Of a DNA stretch of 64,000 nt, positions 26,213-36,136 are shown piece by piece. A program made the position numbers and the translations under genes. The stretch spans positions 1-64,000 of the forward strand of contig JAEDOI010000001.1 of the NCBI GenBank assembly GCA_016302065.1, written 5' to 3'. How positions within the stretch are numbered: position 1 is the first letter of the stretch; every line of letters starts with the position of its first letter. Under the pieces are notes generated by a model that made no database searches, was not told the DNA's origin, and saw only the letters and a list, made by a program, of their open reading frames with translations. The stretch is from Bacilli bacterium (GTDB lineage: Bacteria; Bacillota_I; Bacilli_A; RFN20; CAG-826).

Positions 26213-26848
26213 ATGAAAAAAGCAATTTTTTTTGATCTAGATGGAACTCTTTGGGATGCAACTGAGCAAATTGCAACATCATGGAATCAAACAATGGAAA
26301 AGCTCAATAAAAAATACAGGTTTACAAAAGATATAATTTTAACTCATATGGGTTTAACACCTGAAGAGACTGGGCCTATTGCTTTTTTTGATGAAACTTT
26401 TAAAGATAGCATGGATTTATTTTATAAATGTGTACATGATGAAATTATTTATTTAAGAAAACATCCAGGAATTCCATATTATTTTGAAGAAAAAGTATTA
26501 GAAATATTATCAAAAAAATATGATCTTTATATTGTTAGTAATGCTGATAAAGGTTATATTCAAAATTATTTATATGGGTTAAATATGGATAAATATTTTA
26601 AAGATTTTGTTCAATATGGAGATACATCATTACCAAAATGGAAGAATATTTTATATATGAAAGATAAACATCAAATAGATAAAGTTATATATGTTGGAGA
26701 TACTATAAAAGATAAAAATGAATGTGATTTAGCACATGTTTTGTTCGTTCATGCTAAATTTGGATTTGGAAAAATAGATAATGAACAATATTATATTAAT
26801 TCTCTTTTAGATCTAGAAAGGGTAGCAGATAAACTCTTTAATTTATAG
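26213..26848 (+). CDS. HAD-family hydrolase
   Basis: A 211-residue HAD phosphatase with motif I FDLDGTLWDA (residues 7-16), motif II VSNADKG, a Lys in LPKWKN and motif IV VGDTIKDKNE. A helical cap sits between motifs I and II. It is another Gph/YjjG-like small-molecule phosphatase, only distantly like the one at 14563. It lies 30 bp upstream of the MFS transporter gene, which has its own strong SD, so they may form an operon. The substrate is unknown. Confidence 0.85.
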   Translation: MKKAIFFDLDGTLWDATEQIATSWNQTMEKLNKKYRFTKDIILTHMGLTPEETGPIAFFDETFKDSMDLFYKCVHDEIIYLRKHPGIPYYFEEKVLEILSKKYDLYIVSNADKGYIQNYLYGLNMDKYFKDFVQYGDTSLPKWKNILYMKDKHQIDKVIYVGDTIKDKNECDLAHVLFVHAKFGFGKIDNEQYYINSLLDLERVADKLFNL

Positions 26849-26878
26849 ATTGATTTAGTTTTTAAGGAGGTTATAATC

Positions 26879-28330
26879 ATGAAAACTAATTCGAATAATC
26901 AAAGTAGTGGAGGCTTAAAACTTAACTACAAACGTACGTTTATTATTGGATTTGCTTTCTTTGGTATTCTTTTATTGTGGCAAGTTTATGATAGTTGGGC
27001 TCCAACTATGTTAACCGAGTTATTTAAAGAAGCATTTAATACAACAAATGAAAGAGATGTTCAATATTTAGTAGGAATAATGATGGCTATTGATAATCTT
27101 GCTGCCTTAATTATGTTACCTATTTTTGGAAGATTATCCGATAAAACGCATACAAAATTAGGAAAGAGAATGCCTTATATTCTTGTTGGAACATTTTGTT
27201 GTGCTGTTGCTTTTCCATTTATTCCTGTATTGTTCCATTTTCATAATTTAGCTGGAACAATCGTAATGATGGCAGTTGTTGTTTTCTTTGCAATGATGTA
27301 TAGAAACCCAGCTGTTGCTTTAATGCCTGATATCACTCCTAAACCATTAAGAAGTAAAGCTAATGGCATTATCAATATTATGGGTTATATTGGTGGAGCA
27401 TTTGCCACTGTTGTTGGCTTAGTATTTAGTTTTTCAAAATATTTAGGAACAAAAGATAATCCTAATGAATATTGGTTTAATAAAACAGCTAATATTTGGT
27501 TAGTTGAAGGGCCTTTCCTCGTTGCTAGTGTTTTGATGGTTATAAGTGCTCTTGTTCTTTTCTTTACGGTTAAGGAAAATAAAATTGCTGAAGAAGTAAA
27601 GGGCGACATGGAACTTGGTGAGAAACTTGCAGCAATCGAAGATTCTGTTGCAAATGATGAAGATGAACGTATGTCTAAAGCCAATAAGACTATGTTGTTA
27701 TTAATTCTTGCTGCTGAATTCTTATGGTTTATGTCTGAGAATGCCGTTGGAACTTTCATGGGGAATTATACAATTTATTTCCTTGGATGCGCTCATTCAT
27801 CTTCCTTAATTAATACAATTGTTGGTGGTGTTGGAAGTGTTGTTGGTTTCTTAATTGGTGGTATTTTAGCTGGGAAAATAGGTAGAAAATGGACTATTTT
27901 CTCTGGTTTAGGTCTTGCTATTTTATCTACAGTAATTTGGATTATTTGCTCATATACAGTCCCACCTATTACATCTTCAGGATTTAATGTATTTCCAATT
28001 TATTTATATTTTGTTTGGTTTATAAAAGGATTAGGAATGAGTCTAGTTCATGTTAATTCCTTTCCAATGGTTGTTGAACTTTGTTCAAGTAAAAAGATTG
28101 GGAAATTCACAGGGTTTTACTATGCTTCAAGCATGGCGGCTCAAACATTAACTCCTTGTTTATTAGGTTTAATTTTGCTTCCTAAATTTAATTTAGACTT
28201 TAGTTTCCTTCCAATTTATTCAGTTATTTGTTTAGCATGTTCTATAATAGTGTTTGCATTCGTTAAAAATGTTAAACCTAATGCAAAAAATATTAAAAAA
28301 GGACTCGAAGCTTTAGACGTGGAGGATTAA
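26879..28330 (+). CDS. MFS transporter, SLC45/GPH-like sugar family
   Basis: A 483-residue major-facilitator protein with about twelve helices. The loop GRLSDKTHTKLGKRMPYI after helix 2 is the D-x-x-x-x-x-GRRxPxI signature of cation-linked glycoside/sugar carriers (GPH and SLC45 types). A central charged loop (residues about 235-265) separates the two halves. A sugar or glycoside substrate is likely but not identified. AAGGAGG lies 9 nt before ATG 26879, and the GDPD gene follows after one base. Confidence 0.85.
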   Translation: MKTNSNNQSSGGLKLNYKRTFIIGFAFFGILLLWQVYDSWAPTMLTELFKEAFNTTNERDVQYLVGIMMAIDNLAALIMLPIFGRLSDKTHTKLGKRMPYILVGTFCCAVAFPFIPVLFHFHNLAGTIVMMAVVVFFAMMYRNPAVALMPDITPKPLRSKANGIINIMGYIGGAFATVVGLVFSFSKYLGTKDNPNEYWFNKTANIWLVEGPFLVASVLMVISALVLFFTVKENKIAEEVKGDMELGEKLAAIEDSVANDEDERMSKANKTMLLLILAAEFLWFMSENAVGTFMGNYTIYFLGCAHSSSLINTIVGGVGSVVGFLIGGILAGKIGRKWTIFSGLGLAILSTVIWIICSYTVPPITSSGFNVFPIYLYFVWFIKGLGMSLVHVNSFPMVVELCSSKKIGKFTGFYYASSMAAQTLTPCLLGLILLPKFNLDFSFLPIYSVICLACSIIVFAFVKNVKPNAKNIKKGLEALDVED

Positions 28331-28331
28331 T

Positions 28332-29066
28332 ATGAAAAAAGAAGAACTTTTAAATAAAGTTGATAGCCGCATTATTAAGGGCATTGCTCATCGTGGTTTA
28401 CATAATGAAATTTATACAGAAAATGGTTTAAAAGCATTTAAAAATGCACTTGATAATAATTTAGCAATTGAACTTGACATTCATTTAACTAAAGACAAAA
28501 AGTTAGTTGTATGTCATGATTCTAATTTAAAACGTACAACAAATAAAGAAGGGATAATAGAGGAATTAACTTTAGAAGAAATTGAAAATAATTATACTCT
28601 TTTAGATGGAGGTAAAATCCCTACACTTGAAGATGTATTATCTTTAGTTAATGAACAAGTTCCTTTAGTAATCGAATTAAAAGTAGAAAATAAAAATTAT
28701 AAGGAATTAGGCGATATTACTAGAATTGAGCTAGGAAAACGTATTAAAAATAAAAAAATGTATATGTTCATCTCCTTCGATCCTCGTGCCTTAGTGCGAG
28801 TTAGAAAAATGGGTGTAATTACTTCCTTCTTAATATGTAAAGCTAAAGAATGGACTTATATGTTTAGACATTTATTTGATTCTATCGATATTGAGTGGAC
28901 TATGGTTGAAGAAAAAAGAGTGAAAAGATATTCTAAAAACCATTTTGTTAATGTTTGGACAATAGAAAATAAAGAACAAGTTGAGAAGGTTAAGCCTTAT
29001 TGTTCTACAATGACTTTCCAACATATAAACAAAGATATAATATTTAATGCATTGAGTGAAAAGTAA
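28332..29066 (+). CDS. Glycerophosphodiester phosphodiesterase
   Basis: A 244-residue GDPD-family enzyme that hydrolyses glycerophosphodiesters to glycerol 3-phosphate and an alcohol. The TIM-barrel catalytic residues are visible as AHRG (first His, Arg), ELDIHLTKD (metal Glu and Asp) and CHDSNLKRTT (second catalytic His). There is no signal peptide, so it is cytoplasmic. GGAGG precedes ATG 28332. It overlaps the next gene by 11 bp. Confidence 0.9.
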   Translation: MKKEELLNKVDSRIIKGIAHRGLHNEIYTENGLKAFKNALDNNLAIELDIHLTKDKKLVVCHDSNLKRTTNKEGIIEELTLEEIENNYTLLDGGKIPTLEDVLSLVNEQVPLVIELKVENKNYKELGDITRIELGKRIKNKKMYMFISFDPRALVRVRKMGVITSFLICKAKEWTYMFRHLFDSIDIEWTMVEEKRVKRYSKNHFVNVWTIENKEQVEKVKPYCSTMTFQHINKDIIFNALSEK

Positions 29067-29598
29067 AGAATATTATAGATTAATTAATAAAGACAAAATA
29101 AAAAAGATATCTAATAAAAAGGATAGAGATTTAGATATCTTTTTTGAATGCAAAGATATTATTAATTCTAAAAATATTAAAATTATAGCTTTATATTATT
29201 CTAAATCTTTAGAAGTTAATTCTATTGAACTAATTAAGTATGCTTTAAGTAATAATAAGGTTGTATGTCTTCCTAGAATTAGAGATGGAAATAATATGCA
29301 TTTTATAAAAATAGAATCGTTAGATAATTTAGAATGGAACAAAACTTTTAATATAAAAGAACCCATCTTTGATAAAGAAAATATAATAGATTCTAAAAAT
29401 ATTGATTTAATGTTTGTTCCTTTAATTGGTTTTGATAAATATAATCATAGATTAGGATATGGAAAGGGATATTACGATAGATATTTGAAGAATAATAACA
29501 ATATTTTAACTTTTGGATTAGGATATAAAGAAACTAATATAGAAGAAAATATATTTGATGAACTAGATATTTCATTACAAAAAATAATATTTAAATAA
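29056..29598 (+). CDS. 5-formyltetrahydrofolate cyclo-ligase
   Basis: A 180-residue enzyme that converts 5-formyl-THF to 5,10-methenyl-THF with ATP. The family signature HRLGYGKGYYDRYL is present at about residues 131-144, preceded by FVPLIGFDKYN. One Gly of the usual GYGGGYYD is Lys here. Translation appears to start at GTG 29056, which overlaps the GDPD gene by 11 bp; no in-frame ATG fits. Translational coupling is likely. Confidence 0.87.
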   Translation: MKSKEYYRLINKDKIKKISNKKDRDLDIFFECKDIINSKNIKIIALYYSKSLEVNSIELIKYALSNNKVVCLPRIRDGNNMHFIKIESLDNLEWNKTFNIKEPIFDKENIIDSKNIDLMFVPLIGFDKYNHRLGYGKGYYDRYLKNNNNILTFGLGYKETNIEENIFDELDISLQKIIFK

Positions 29599-29611
29599 AA
29601 ATTAATTCCTT

Positions 29612-29617
29612 TATAAT
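29612..29617 (+). promoter_or_regulatory. -10 box of a leaderless gene
   Basis: TATAAT ends 7 nt before ATG 29625, with no SD between. Confidence 0.45.
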
Positions 29618-29624
29618 TAAATAT

Positions 29625-30056
29625 ATGGAAAAATTTAAATATTTTTTTAATAAATTAGTTAGAAACTATATTTTTAAGATAATTTTTACTTTAATTCTAG
29701 GCATAGGTTTATTAATGCTTTTAAGATATGTAGCTTTTAAAGAAAAAGCAGAAATTTTTGCTTGGTGTGATTCTTTATTTATTACTTTTGGTGTCCTTTT
29801 TGGAATAGGAATATTATCTTTATTAAGTAGTTTTGGAGCTTTTGATTTAATTGGGTATTCTTTTGCAAATATATTTAGTGTAATTATTAACAAGGATAAA
29901 AAGAAATACGTTGACGCTATAGATTATAGAGATAAAAGAGTTGAAAAAAATACGAAAACCAGGTGGTCTTTTTTTGTTTATCTTGGTATTTCCTTGCTAT
30001 TTCTAATTGCAGCGTTAGCAATTTATATTTACATTCGTTATACATATAATTATTAA
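29625..30056 (+). CDS. Membrane protein, possibly DUF3899-like
   Basis: A 143-residue protein with hydrophobic helices at about residues 18-36, 50-68 and 113-137. A conserved-looking GAFDLIGYSFANIF follows helix 2, and there is a basic cytoplasmic stretch (INKDKKKYVDAIDYRDKR). The FD...Y and YxDY patterns resemble DUF3899 proteins, but this is from memory and unproven. The function is unknown. Confidence 0.6.
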   Translation: MEKFKYFFNKLVRNYIFKIIFTLILGIGLLMLLRYVAFKEKAEIFAWCDSLFITFGVLFGIGILSLLSSFGAFDLIGYSFANIFSVIINKDKKKYVDAIDYRDKRVEKNTKTRWSFFVYLGISLLFLIAALAIYIYIRYTYNY

Positions 30057-30088
30057 TTGACAATTTTTTGGTTGTATTAAATTTATAT

Positions 30089-30113
30089 TAAGATTGTTTT
30101 TAATCTTTTTTTA
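30089..30113 (+). terminator. Short terminator before the opp operon
   Basis: AAGATT and AATCTT form a 6-bp stem with a 6-nt loop, followed by seven T residues. Confidence 0.6.
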
Positions 30114-30140
30114 ATTTTTATTTTTTTATTTATTATGAGT

Positions 30141-30178
30141 GTACTTAATAACCAATTAGTTCTTAATGGTCTTTAAGT
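30141..30178 (+). promoter_or_regulatory. Leader hairpin upstream of the opp binding-protein gene
   Basis: ACTTAA pairs with TTAAGT, and inside this ACCA...TGGT forms a second stem. The structure ends directly before the AGGGGGA SD of the binding-protein gene and may affect translation or mRNA stability. TATTAT at 30131-30136 could be the -10 box. Confidence 0.35.
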
Positions 30179-30193
30179 AGGGGGATAGAAAAT

Positions 30194-32911
30194 ATGAAAA
30201 ATTTTAGGAAAAAGTTTTTAGCTTTTTCAGTACTTTCTTTATCAGGAGTACTATTAATGGCAGGAGTTACTGGATGTAACTCAAAACCAAAAGCCGAAGT
30301 AGCATACGGCGGAACTGCAACATTTAGCAGTGAATATTTTGATTGCTACATGACACAAAAACAAGGAGAAATTGAGGAAGAACTTGTTACAACATCTAGA
30401 ATGACTCTTCTTGAAAGTGGTGCAACAGGAGTTAAAATTCATCCTTATGCTGCTCCAAAGAATTCTAAGATTTCTTGGGTAGTTGAAGATGCAACAGGGG
30501 CAGAGACAAACGAAGTTAAAATTGATGAAAATGGCAATGTTACTCTTCCAACTGTCACAAGTGGAAGAAAAGATTATAAAGTTTGGTGTGTTGCTAAAGA
30601 AGTAGTTGAAGAAGGTGAAGGACATCAAGTTAAGACTGCTATAGATTTAACTGTTGTTCCAACTGGAAGTATTGCTACCGGTGTTCAAGACTTAAGAGGT
30701 TTAACAACAGAAGAAATGTTATCAACATTCTCTGGAGCTGAAGCTTTAGCTTTAGAAACTGGTTTAGCTGGTATGAACTTTTGGGCTTATGGAGGATATC
30801 AAAAGATTTCTTCACGTGTTCATACAACTCGTAGTGAAGATGGTAAAATTACAAGTGGATTATATGTTCCAGGATTTGGATTTGGAAACACAGTTTACGG
30901 TTATTTAGCAGAAGATAATCCACAAGAAACTAATGCTGCTTGGAAACGTTATTACCATACAGAAAATTCAAACCAACCAGTTCATGTTAACTACTTTAAA
31001 TCAAGTGGTAGTGATGTTAGCGATAGATGGTCAACATTTAATGCTCCATTATTTGGAAAATTATTAAATGATGAAGATTTGGATGTTTATGTTCCATCAA
31101 TGGCTGCTATTGCTGAACCAATTCCTGTTGATGAAGATGGAAACGAATTGACTGGAGAAGAAGCTAATGGGGCACACGCTCATTGGAAAGTAAAAGTTAA
31201 TGTTGGAGAGAAGATTAAGTATGCTAATCTTGGTACAACCAATGGTAATGCGTATAATGGAAGAGCAGTTGCATTAGAAGATTATTTAACTCCATATATT
31301 CTTAAATATACTCAATATGTAGGATGTGCTAACGTATCTCAAATTTTAGATACATTTGTTGGTGATGCTGATTACTATGAAGCAACAAAAGAACAACCAA
31401 AGGTTGATGGAAAACCAGTCAAAATTACAGTCAGTGAATTCTTAAAGAATTTCCCAGGAATTACCTTAAACGAAGCTGATAATTCTTTAACCTTCCACTT
31501 AACCAAGCCTATTACAAGTGACTTTGCTGCATATAGATTAAACGAATCTGGATTTATGCCACTTGAATTTATTCAAGATACTTTAGGTGAAGGTGATGTT
31601 GTATTAGGTATGACAAGATATGGAACTAAAGTTGAGGCTGAAGGCAAAACATTATCAAATCCAGAAGACAATGTCTTATCAACTGGACCATATGTACTTG
31701 AAAAAGTTACAGAAGATAAGATTGTCATGAAGAAAAATGCCGATTGGTATGTTAAAAAGGATCCAGCTGGAAGAGAAGTATATAAACTTGGAGGTTTAAT
31801 TGAAACAAAGAATACATTATTACAAAAAGATACTACATTTGAACTTGCTTATAAACAATATACAGAAGGTTATACTGAAGCTTCATCTATTCCAACTACA
31901 AAACTTCAAGATATGAAGAATGATCCAGATACATTACATATTGAAAATACTGGGGAAAAGAATGGTGTTTCATTTAACTGCTTAAATAGAGTTGATTATG
32001 ATTACTTGTTTGGTGGAGCTGCTTTTGATGCACATGCTCTCTCTGGCCAATTCTTTGGAGGATATACATTAGGTTCTGCTGGTGATCCAGAAACAAGAGC
32101 TGCTATGATGCCAGAAGGAGTAAGTGATTGGACAGTTAAAGCAATTATGGGTAATCACAATTTCCAAAAAGGATTAAATAACGGATACAATAGAGACGCT
32201 TTTGCTGAAACATTAGGAAGAAAAGGATTCTCTGATTATTTTGGTGATATTAATAAAATGACACCAAAAGCCGATACAAGATATAACGATTCTGAAGCTC
32301 ATACTGCTGCAGTTAAATCTGTCTTTGGTGAAGCAGGAATTCCAACAGATAGTAAAGAACAAGGTGTTGAATACTTCAAAAAAGCAATTAAAGAAGAATT
32401 AGAAGCTGGACGTTTAGTTCTTGGAACAGCTGCAAAACCTACAACTATCAAACTTAATGTTAACTGGCAATCACAAAGTTGGGTTGACTTCCAAGGAAAT
32501 GCAATCTTTAGTGCAATTGAACAAACAATTGATGAAGCTATTAAATCTAATTCTAGTTGGATGGATGGAACATCTCCATTACTTAAGATTACATTTGAAC
32601 AAACATATGAAGGAAGTGGTCCAACCGATTGGATGTATGCTTATGCTAAGGTTGCCTTAGGACAATACGATATTGCTCAAGCATCAATTGATGGCGGTGA
32701 ATATGAAGTTTTCAATGAAACAGGCTTATGGGAATCATATAACATTGATTATTCATTAACTATTCATCACGCTTTAGTTACTAATATTCCTTCATCATTC
32801 ATTACCTTCAATGGTAAGTATTACTCATTAGATTCATTATACTATGGTTATTCATATGGTATCGAACTTAATGAATTTGGAAGAATTGATTACAGCCAAT
32901 TAGGCTTATAA
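30194..32911 (+). CDS. oppA: Oligopeptide-type ABC transporter binding lipoprotein (OppA-like)
   Basis: A 905-residue solute-binding lipoprotein of the SBP_bac_5 family, larger than ordinary OppA (about 540). The signal peptide ends in the lipobox VTGC at about residue 28. An extra beta-rich region of about 120 residues resembling an Ig-like fold follows, then the type II binding core, with LRLT-type segments such as FHLTKPITSDFAAYRL and STGPYVLEKV. It is the first gene of an opp operon whose other subunits follow. AGGGGGA precedes ATG 30194. Peptides are the usual ligand; sugars or other oligomers cannot be excluded. Confidence 0.85.
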   Translation: MKNFRKKFLAFSVLSLSGVLLMAGVTGCNSKPKAEVAYGGTATFSSEYFDCYMTQKQGEIEEELVTTSRMTLLESGATGVKIHPYAAPKNSKISWVVEDATGAETNEVKIDENGNVTLPTVTSGRKDYKVWCVAKEVVEEGEGHQVKTAIDLTVVPTGSIATGVQDLRGLTTEEMLSTFSGAEALALETGLAGMNFWAYGGYQKISSRVHTTRSEDGKITSGLYVPGFGFGNTVYGYLAEDNPQETNAAWKRYYHTENSNQPVHVNYFKSSGSDVSDRWSTFNAPLFGKLLNDEDLDVYVPSMAAIAEPIPVDEDGNELTGEEANGAHAHWKVKVNVGEKIKYANLGTTNGNAYNGRAVALEDYLTPYILKYTQYVGCANVSQILDTFVGDADYYEATKEQPKVDGKPVKITVSEFLKNFPGITLNEADNSLTFHLTKPITSDFAAYRLNESGFMPLEFIQDTLGEGDVVLGMTRYGTKVEAEGKTLSNPEDNVLSTGPYVLEKVTEDKIVMKKNADWYVKKDPAGREVYKLGGLIETKNTLLQKDTTFELAYKQYTEGYTEASSIPTTKLQDMKNDPDTLHIENTGEKNGVSFNCLNRVDYDYLFGGAAFDAHALSGQFFGGYTLGSAGDPETRAAMMPEGVSDWTVKAIMGNHNFQKGLNNGYNRDAFAETLGRKGFSDYFGDINKMTPKADTRYNDSEAHTAAVKSVFGEAGIPTDSKEQGVEYFKKAIKEELEAGRLVLGTAAKPTTIKLNVNWQSQSWVDFQGNAIFSAIEQTIDEAIKSNSSWMDGTSPLLKITFEQTYEGSGPTDWMYAYAKVALGQYDIAQASIDGGEYEVFNETGLWESYNIDYSLTIHHALVTNIPSSFITFNGKYYSLDSLYYGYSYGIELNEFGRIDYSQLGL

Positions 32912-32941
32912 TCATATAAATATTTAAAGTCAAAGCATAAA

Positions 32942-32965
32942 GCCATTTAGGTCCCCCTAAATGGC
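32942..32965 (+). terminator. Intercistronic hairpin between oppA and oppB
   Basis: GCCATTTAGG and CCTAAATGGC form a perfect 10-bp stem with loop TCCC. No strong T run follows, so it probably gives partial termination or protects the oppA mRNA 3' end. Confidence 0.65.
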
Positions 32966-33005
32966 ATTATGCATATTTATAGACTTTATTAATGGAGGAA
33001 AAAAT

Positions 33006-34052
33006 ATGCCAAAATACGTTCTAAAAAGGTTAATTTTAGTATTATTTACGGCTTTTATTGTACTAAGTTTAACTTTTTTCTTATATAAATCATTGCCTCT
33101 TGACATTCCACTTGCTGGAGGAAAAGATGCTGCTGCAACATATTTACATAACCAATACATTTTAGGTTATGTAATTAGATTTAATGAAGCTCATCCAGAA
33201 TATGGTGAATTGCTTGGTGGTAGAGGATTTGAGATTGGTAATACTGGGCAATTATATTATTATTATTCACGCCCTATTATTGAACAATACTTTAATTGGT
33301 TAAAAAATATATTTACTAAATGGGATTGGGGAGTAAGTTCTAATCTTTATCCAAATCAATCTGCAATGGGAATAATTGTTAAAAAACTTCCAGTAACAAT
33401 TGAATTAAACTTAATTTCAATAGTAATTTCCCTTCCACTTGGAATTATTATTGGAATTATTGCTGCTTTAAATAAAGATAAACCAATTGATCATGTTATT
33501 AATACATTAATTATGATCATTATTGCTTTACCTTCTTTTATTACAATTTTATATTTAATTATTATATTTGGTTACAATTTACATTGGTTACCTGTTAGAT
33601 TTGCTGATGCAACTGCACCATTTATTGAACATTTAAAATCACTAGTAATTCCTGTTTTAGCTCTTTCAATCGGAACTGTTGCAGGCTTTGCAAGATTTGT
33701 TAGAGCTGAACTTTGTGAAGTTATGAGTAGTGATTACCTTCTTCTTGCTCGTACTAAGGGATTAACTAGAAGACAAGCTATCATTCATCACGCATTAAGA
33801 AATTCAATGGTTCCTGTAGTTCCTATGGTTATTGCAGAATTTATAGGGATTTTAGGTGGTTCAATGGTTCTTGAAAATCTTTACAACATTAGAGGTGTTG
33901 GAAATATTTATATGAATGCATATAGTGCAAAAGACTACACCTTACTTTTAGCAAATACAGCATTTTATACAATTATTGGTCTAGCAAGCAGCGTTTTAGT
34001 TGATATTTCATATGGATTTATTGATCCTCGTATTAGAATGGGGGCTAAATAG
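33006..34052 (+). CDS. oppB: Oligopeptide ABC transporter permease OppB
   Basis: A 348-residue inner-membrane permease with an N-terminal helix (LILVLFTAFIVLSLTFFLY) and an extracytoplasmic loop of about 80 residues. The binding-protein-dependent transport core follows, with the EAA-type loop RTKGLTRRQAIIHHALRNSMVPV. ATG 33006 is preceded by GGAGGA, so the open frame from 32961 is longer than the gene. The stop lies 1 bp before oppC. Confidence 0.92.
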   Translation: MPKYVLKRLILVLFTAFIVLSLTFFLYKSLPLDIPLAGGKDAAATYLHNQYILGYVIRFNEAHPEYGELLGGRGFEIGNTGQLYYYYSRPIIEQYFNWLKNIFTKWDWGVSSNLYPNQSAMGIIVKKLPVTIELNLISIVISLPLGIIIGIIAALNKDKPIDHVINTLIMIIIALPSFITILYLIIIFGYNLHWLPVRFADATAPFIEHLKSLVIPVLALSIGTVAGFARFVRAELCEVMSSDYLLLARTKGLTRRQAIIHHALRNSMVPVVPMVIAEFIGILGGSMVLENLYNIRGVGNIYMNAYSAKDYTLLLANTAFYTIIGLASSVLVDISYGFIDPRIRMGAK

Positions 34053-34053
34053 T

Positions 34054-36135
34054 ATGGAAAAAGAAAAGTTTGAATATCTTGATAGTATGAGCAATCTTCA
34101 AGAGATTGAAATTAGTAAAGATGATTTTAAATTTGCTCAACAAGATACAAAGATTCATGATATAAAAATTAAAAGTAAACCTGTAACTTTCTTTAAAGAT
34201 GCAATTAGAAGATTTGTTAAAAATAAATCTAGTGTTGCAGGTGGTGCAATTCTTGGTTTGATTATTATTAGTGCAATAATTGGACCTGAAATTATGCCTA
34301 AATTTGGTTGCTTTGATGTTAATACAACCCATGTTATGTCGGCAGATGGAGTTAAGAGCGAAATATATCTTCCTCCAAAATTATTTGAAGCTGGTACTGG
34401 TTTCTTTGATGGAACGATTTCTAAATCTGATATTGTTTTTGATCAAATTGCAGAACAACCAGTCGGATATGAAATTAGAACAGTAAGCAACTTGAAAAAA
34501 ACAGAGCAGTATTTAGATCAAGCTGCTAAATACGGTACTGGGGGATTCATTAATCTTACTTATAATAATTTAAGTAATGATGAAATTGCAGATTTCTATT
34601 CATACAAATACGATTATGATTTCTTAAATGATTATACAATTGAATATAGATTTATTAAACCATATGTAAGTGGATATAAAGAGGCAAAATATAGAATCTC
34701 ATTAATGACATTATCTGGAAAAGAAAAAACATATTATCCTCTTACTGGAAACGATTTAACTTATGTTCCATTCACTCAAGAAACTGATAATAAAGAGGGA
34801 TTTATTACTACATTATTTGATAAAAACGAACAAGGCACAATATCAATTAATGTTAGTGAAATAATGTCTACTAAATATGGAATTAGTTCTCTTGAAGGAG
34901 GAAGAATTAATATTGATGTATTAACTGATAGAGAAAAAGATAAATCTTCAATCTTTATTGAAAAATTACTAATTAGTTCAAGTAGCGATACTAATACTGA
35001 TAGTGTTAGTTTAAGAAGTATTGAATATGCAAATGATTGTGCTATACAAGAACAAAAAGTTAGTGAAGATGGGAAAATTGATAAAGTATTTAATAAGAAA
35101 TATTGGACTTCATTAAGTAGTAGTAGAAGTATTCACGATGTTAAATTTGTTAAATGCAGTTTTACTTATGACATTTATGAAGATTGTTATGGAGTAAAAT
35201 TAATGAAAATTCCCGCATTTAAAATTAATGAATGGATAAACACTGGACTTATTACATATGATCCAACTGGTGGACCAACTGAAGATAAGGAAGTATTAGC
35301 TTCAAGATATCAATCATTAAGCAAAAAAGATCCAATAGTTGAAATTGTTAGACAAGAAGGAAATGCAATTTGGAATAATGAAGATAAAAACTACACTGGA
35401 TTCTACTTATACTGTAATATTTCTCAATATAAATATTTAGGATATCCATTTAAACCAAAATATTTATTTGGCACTGATCAATATGGAAGAGACTATTTAA
35501 AAACTATTCTTACATCATTAAGATTATCATTGGTATTAGCATTTGGTTGTGCATTATTAAATATTCTTATTGGTATTGTTTGGGGTTCCATTTCTGGATA
35601 CTTTGGTGGAATTGTTGATATTACAATGGAAAGATTCTGTGATATCGTTAGTGGTCTTCCATCAATTGCTATCATTACATTATGTTTATTGCATTTTAAA
35701 AACGATATGTTAGCCTTTATAATTTCGATGTTTATGACTGGATGGATGGGTGTTGCTGGAAGAACTAGAACTCAATTCTATAGATATAAAGGTAGAGAAT
35801 ATGTCCTTGCTTCTAGAACTTTAGGTGCTAGAGATGGAAGATTAATCTTTAGACATATTTTACCTAATGCTATGGGAACAATTATTACCTCATCAATTTT
35901 AATGATTCCTAGTGTTATTTATTCTGAGGCAAGCATTGCTTACTTAGGATTAGGATTAAAAGGACAACTTATGTTTGGTGTTATTCTTACGGAAAATAGT
36001 AATATTTTCCAAGGATATACTATGTATTTGTTAATTATTCCTACAATTATAATGGCGTTCTTACTGGTTTCGTTTAACTTATTTGGTAATGGATTAAGAG
36101 ATGCATTTAATCCTTCACTTAAAGGAGAAGATTAA
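34054..36135 (+). CDS. oppC: Oligopeptide ABC transporter permease OppC with large extracytoplasmic insert
   Basis: A 693-residue OppC, more than twice the usual 300. After a charged cytoplasmic N-terminus and TM1 (about residues 65-80) comes a stretch of about 375 residues with no membrane helices, before the family segment YLFGTDQYGRDYLK at about residue 470. Normal OppC has only about 50 residues there. The insert is beta-rich, Tyr/Asp/Ser-rich and by topology lies outside the membrane. The permease core then continues with the EAA loop ASRTLGARDGRLIFRHILPNAMG. ATG 34054 with GGGGG upstream is preferred over in-frame TTG 34000. Confidence 0.88.
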   Translation: MEKEKFEYLDSMSNLQEIEISKDDFKFAQQDTKIHDIKIKSKPVTFFKDAIRRFVKNKSSVAGGAILGLIIISAIIGPEIMPKFGCFDVNTTHVMSADGVKSEIYLPPKLFEAGTGFFDGTISKSDIVFDQIAEQPVGYEIRTVSNLKKTEQYLDQAAKYGTGGFINLTYNNLSNDEIADFYSYKYDYDFLNDYTIEYRFIKPYVSGYKEAKYRISLMTLSGKEKTYYPLTGNDLTYVPFTQETDNKEGFITTLFDKNEQGTISINVSEIMSTKYGISSLEGGRINIDVLTDREKDKSSIFIEKLLISSSSDTNTDSVSLRSIEYANDCAIQEQKVSEDGKIDKVFNKKYWTSLSSSRSIHDVKFVKCSFTYDIYEDCYGVKLMKIPAFKINEWINTGLITYDPTGGPTEDKEVLASRYQSLSKKDPIVEIVRQEGNAIWNNEDKNYTGFYLYCNISQYKYLGYPFKPKYLFGTDQYGRDYLKTILTSLRLSLVLAFGCALLNILIGIVWGSISGYFGGIVDITMERFCDIVSGLPSIAIITLCLLHFKNDMLAFIISMFMTGWMGVAGRTRTQFYRYKGREYVLASRTLGARDGRLIFRHILPNAMGTIITSSILMIPSVIYSEASIAYLGLGLKGQLMFGVILTENSNIFQGYTMYLLIIPTIIMAFLLVSFNLFGNGLRDAFNPSLKGED

Positions 36136-36136
36136 T

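Noticed and set aside
30141..30178. T-box or metabolite riboswitch before the opp operon
   Set aside because: Only a simple nested hairpin is present, with no T-box bulge, no terminator/antiterminator pair and no known aptamer core.
32961..33005. Upstream extension of oppB
   Set aside because: The extension would run through the intercistronic hairpin region and the SD; ATG 33006 has GGAGGA correctly spaced.
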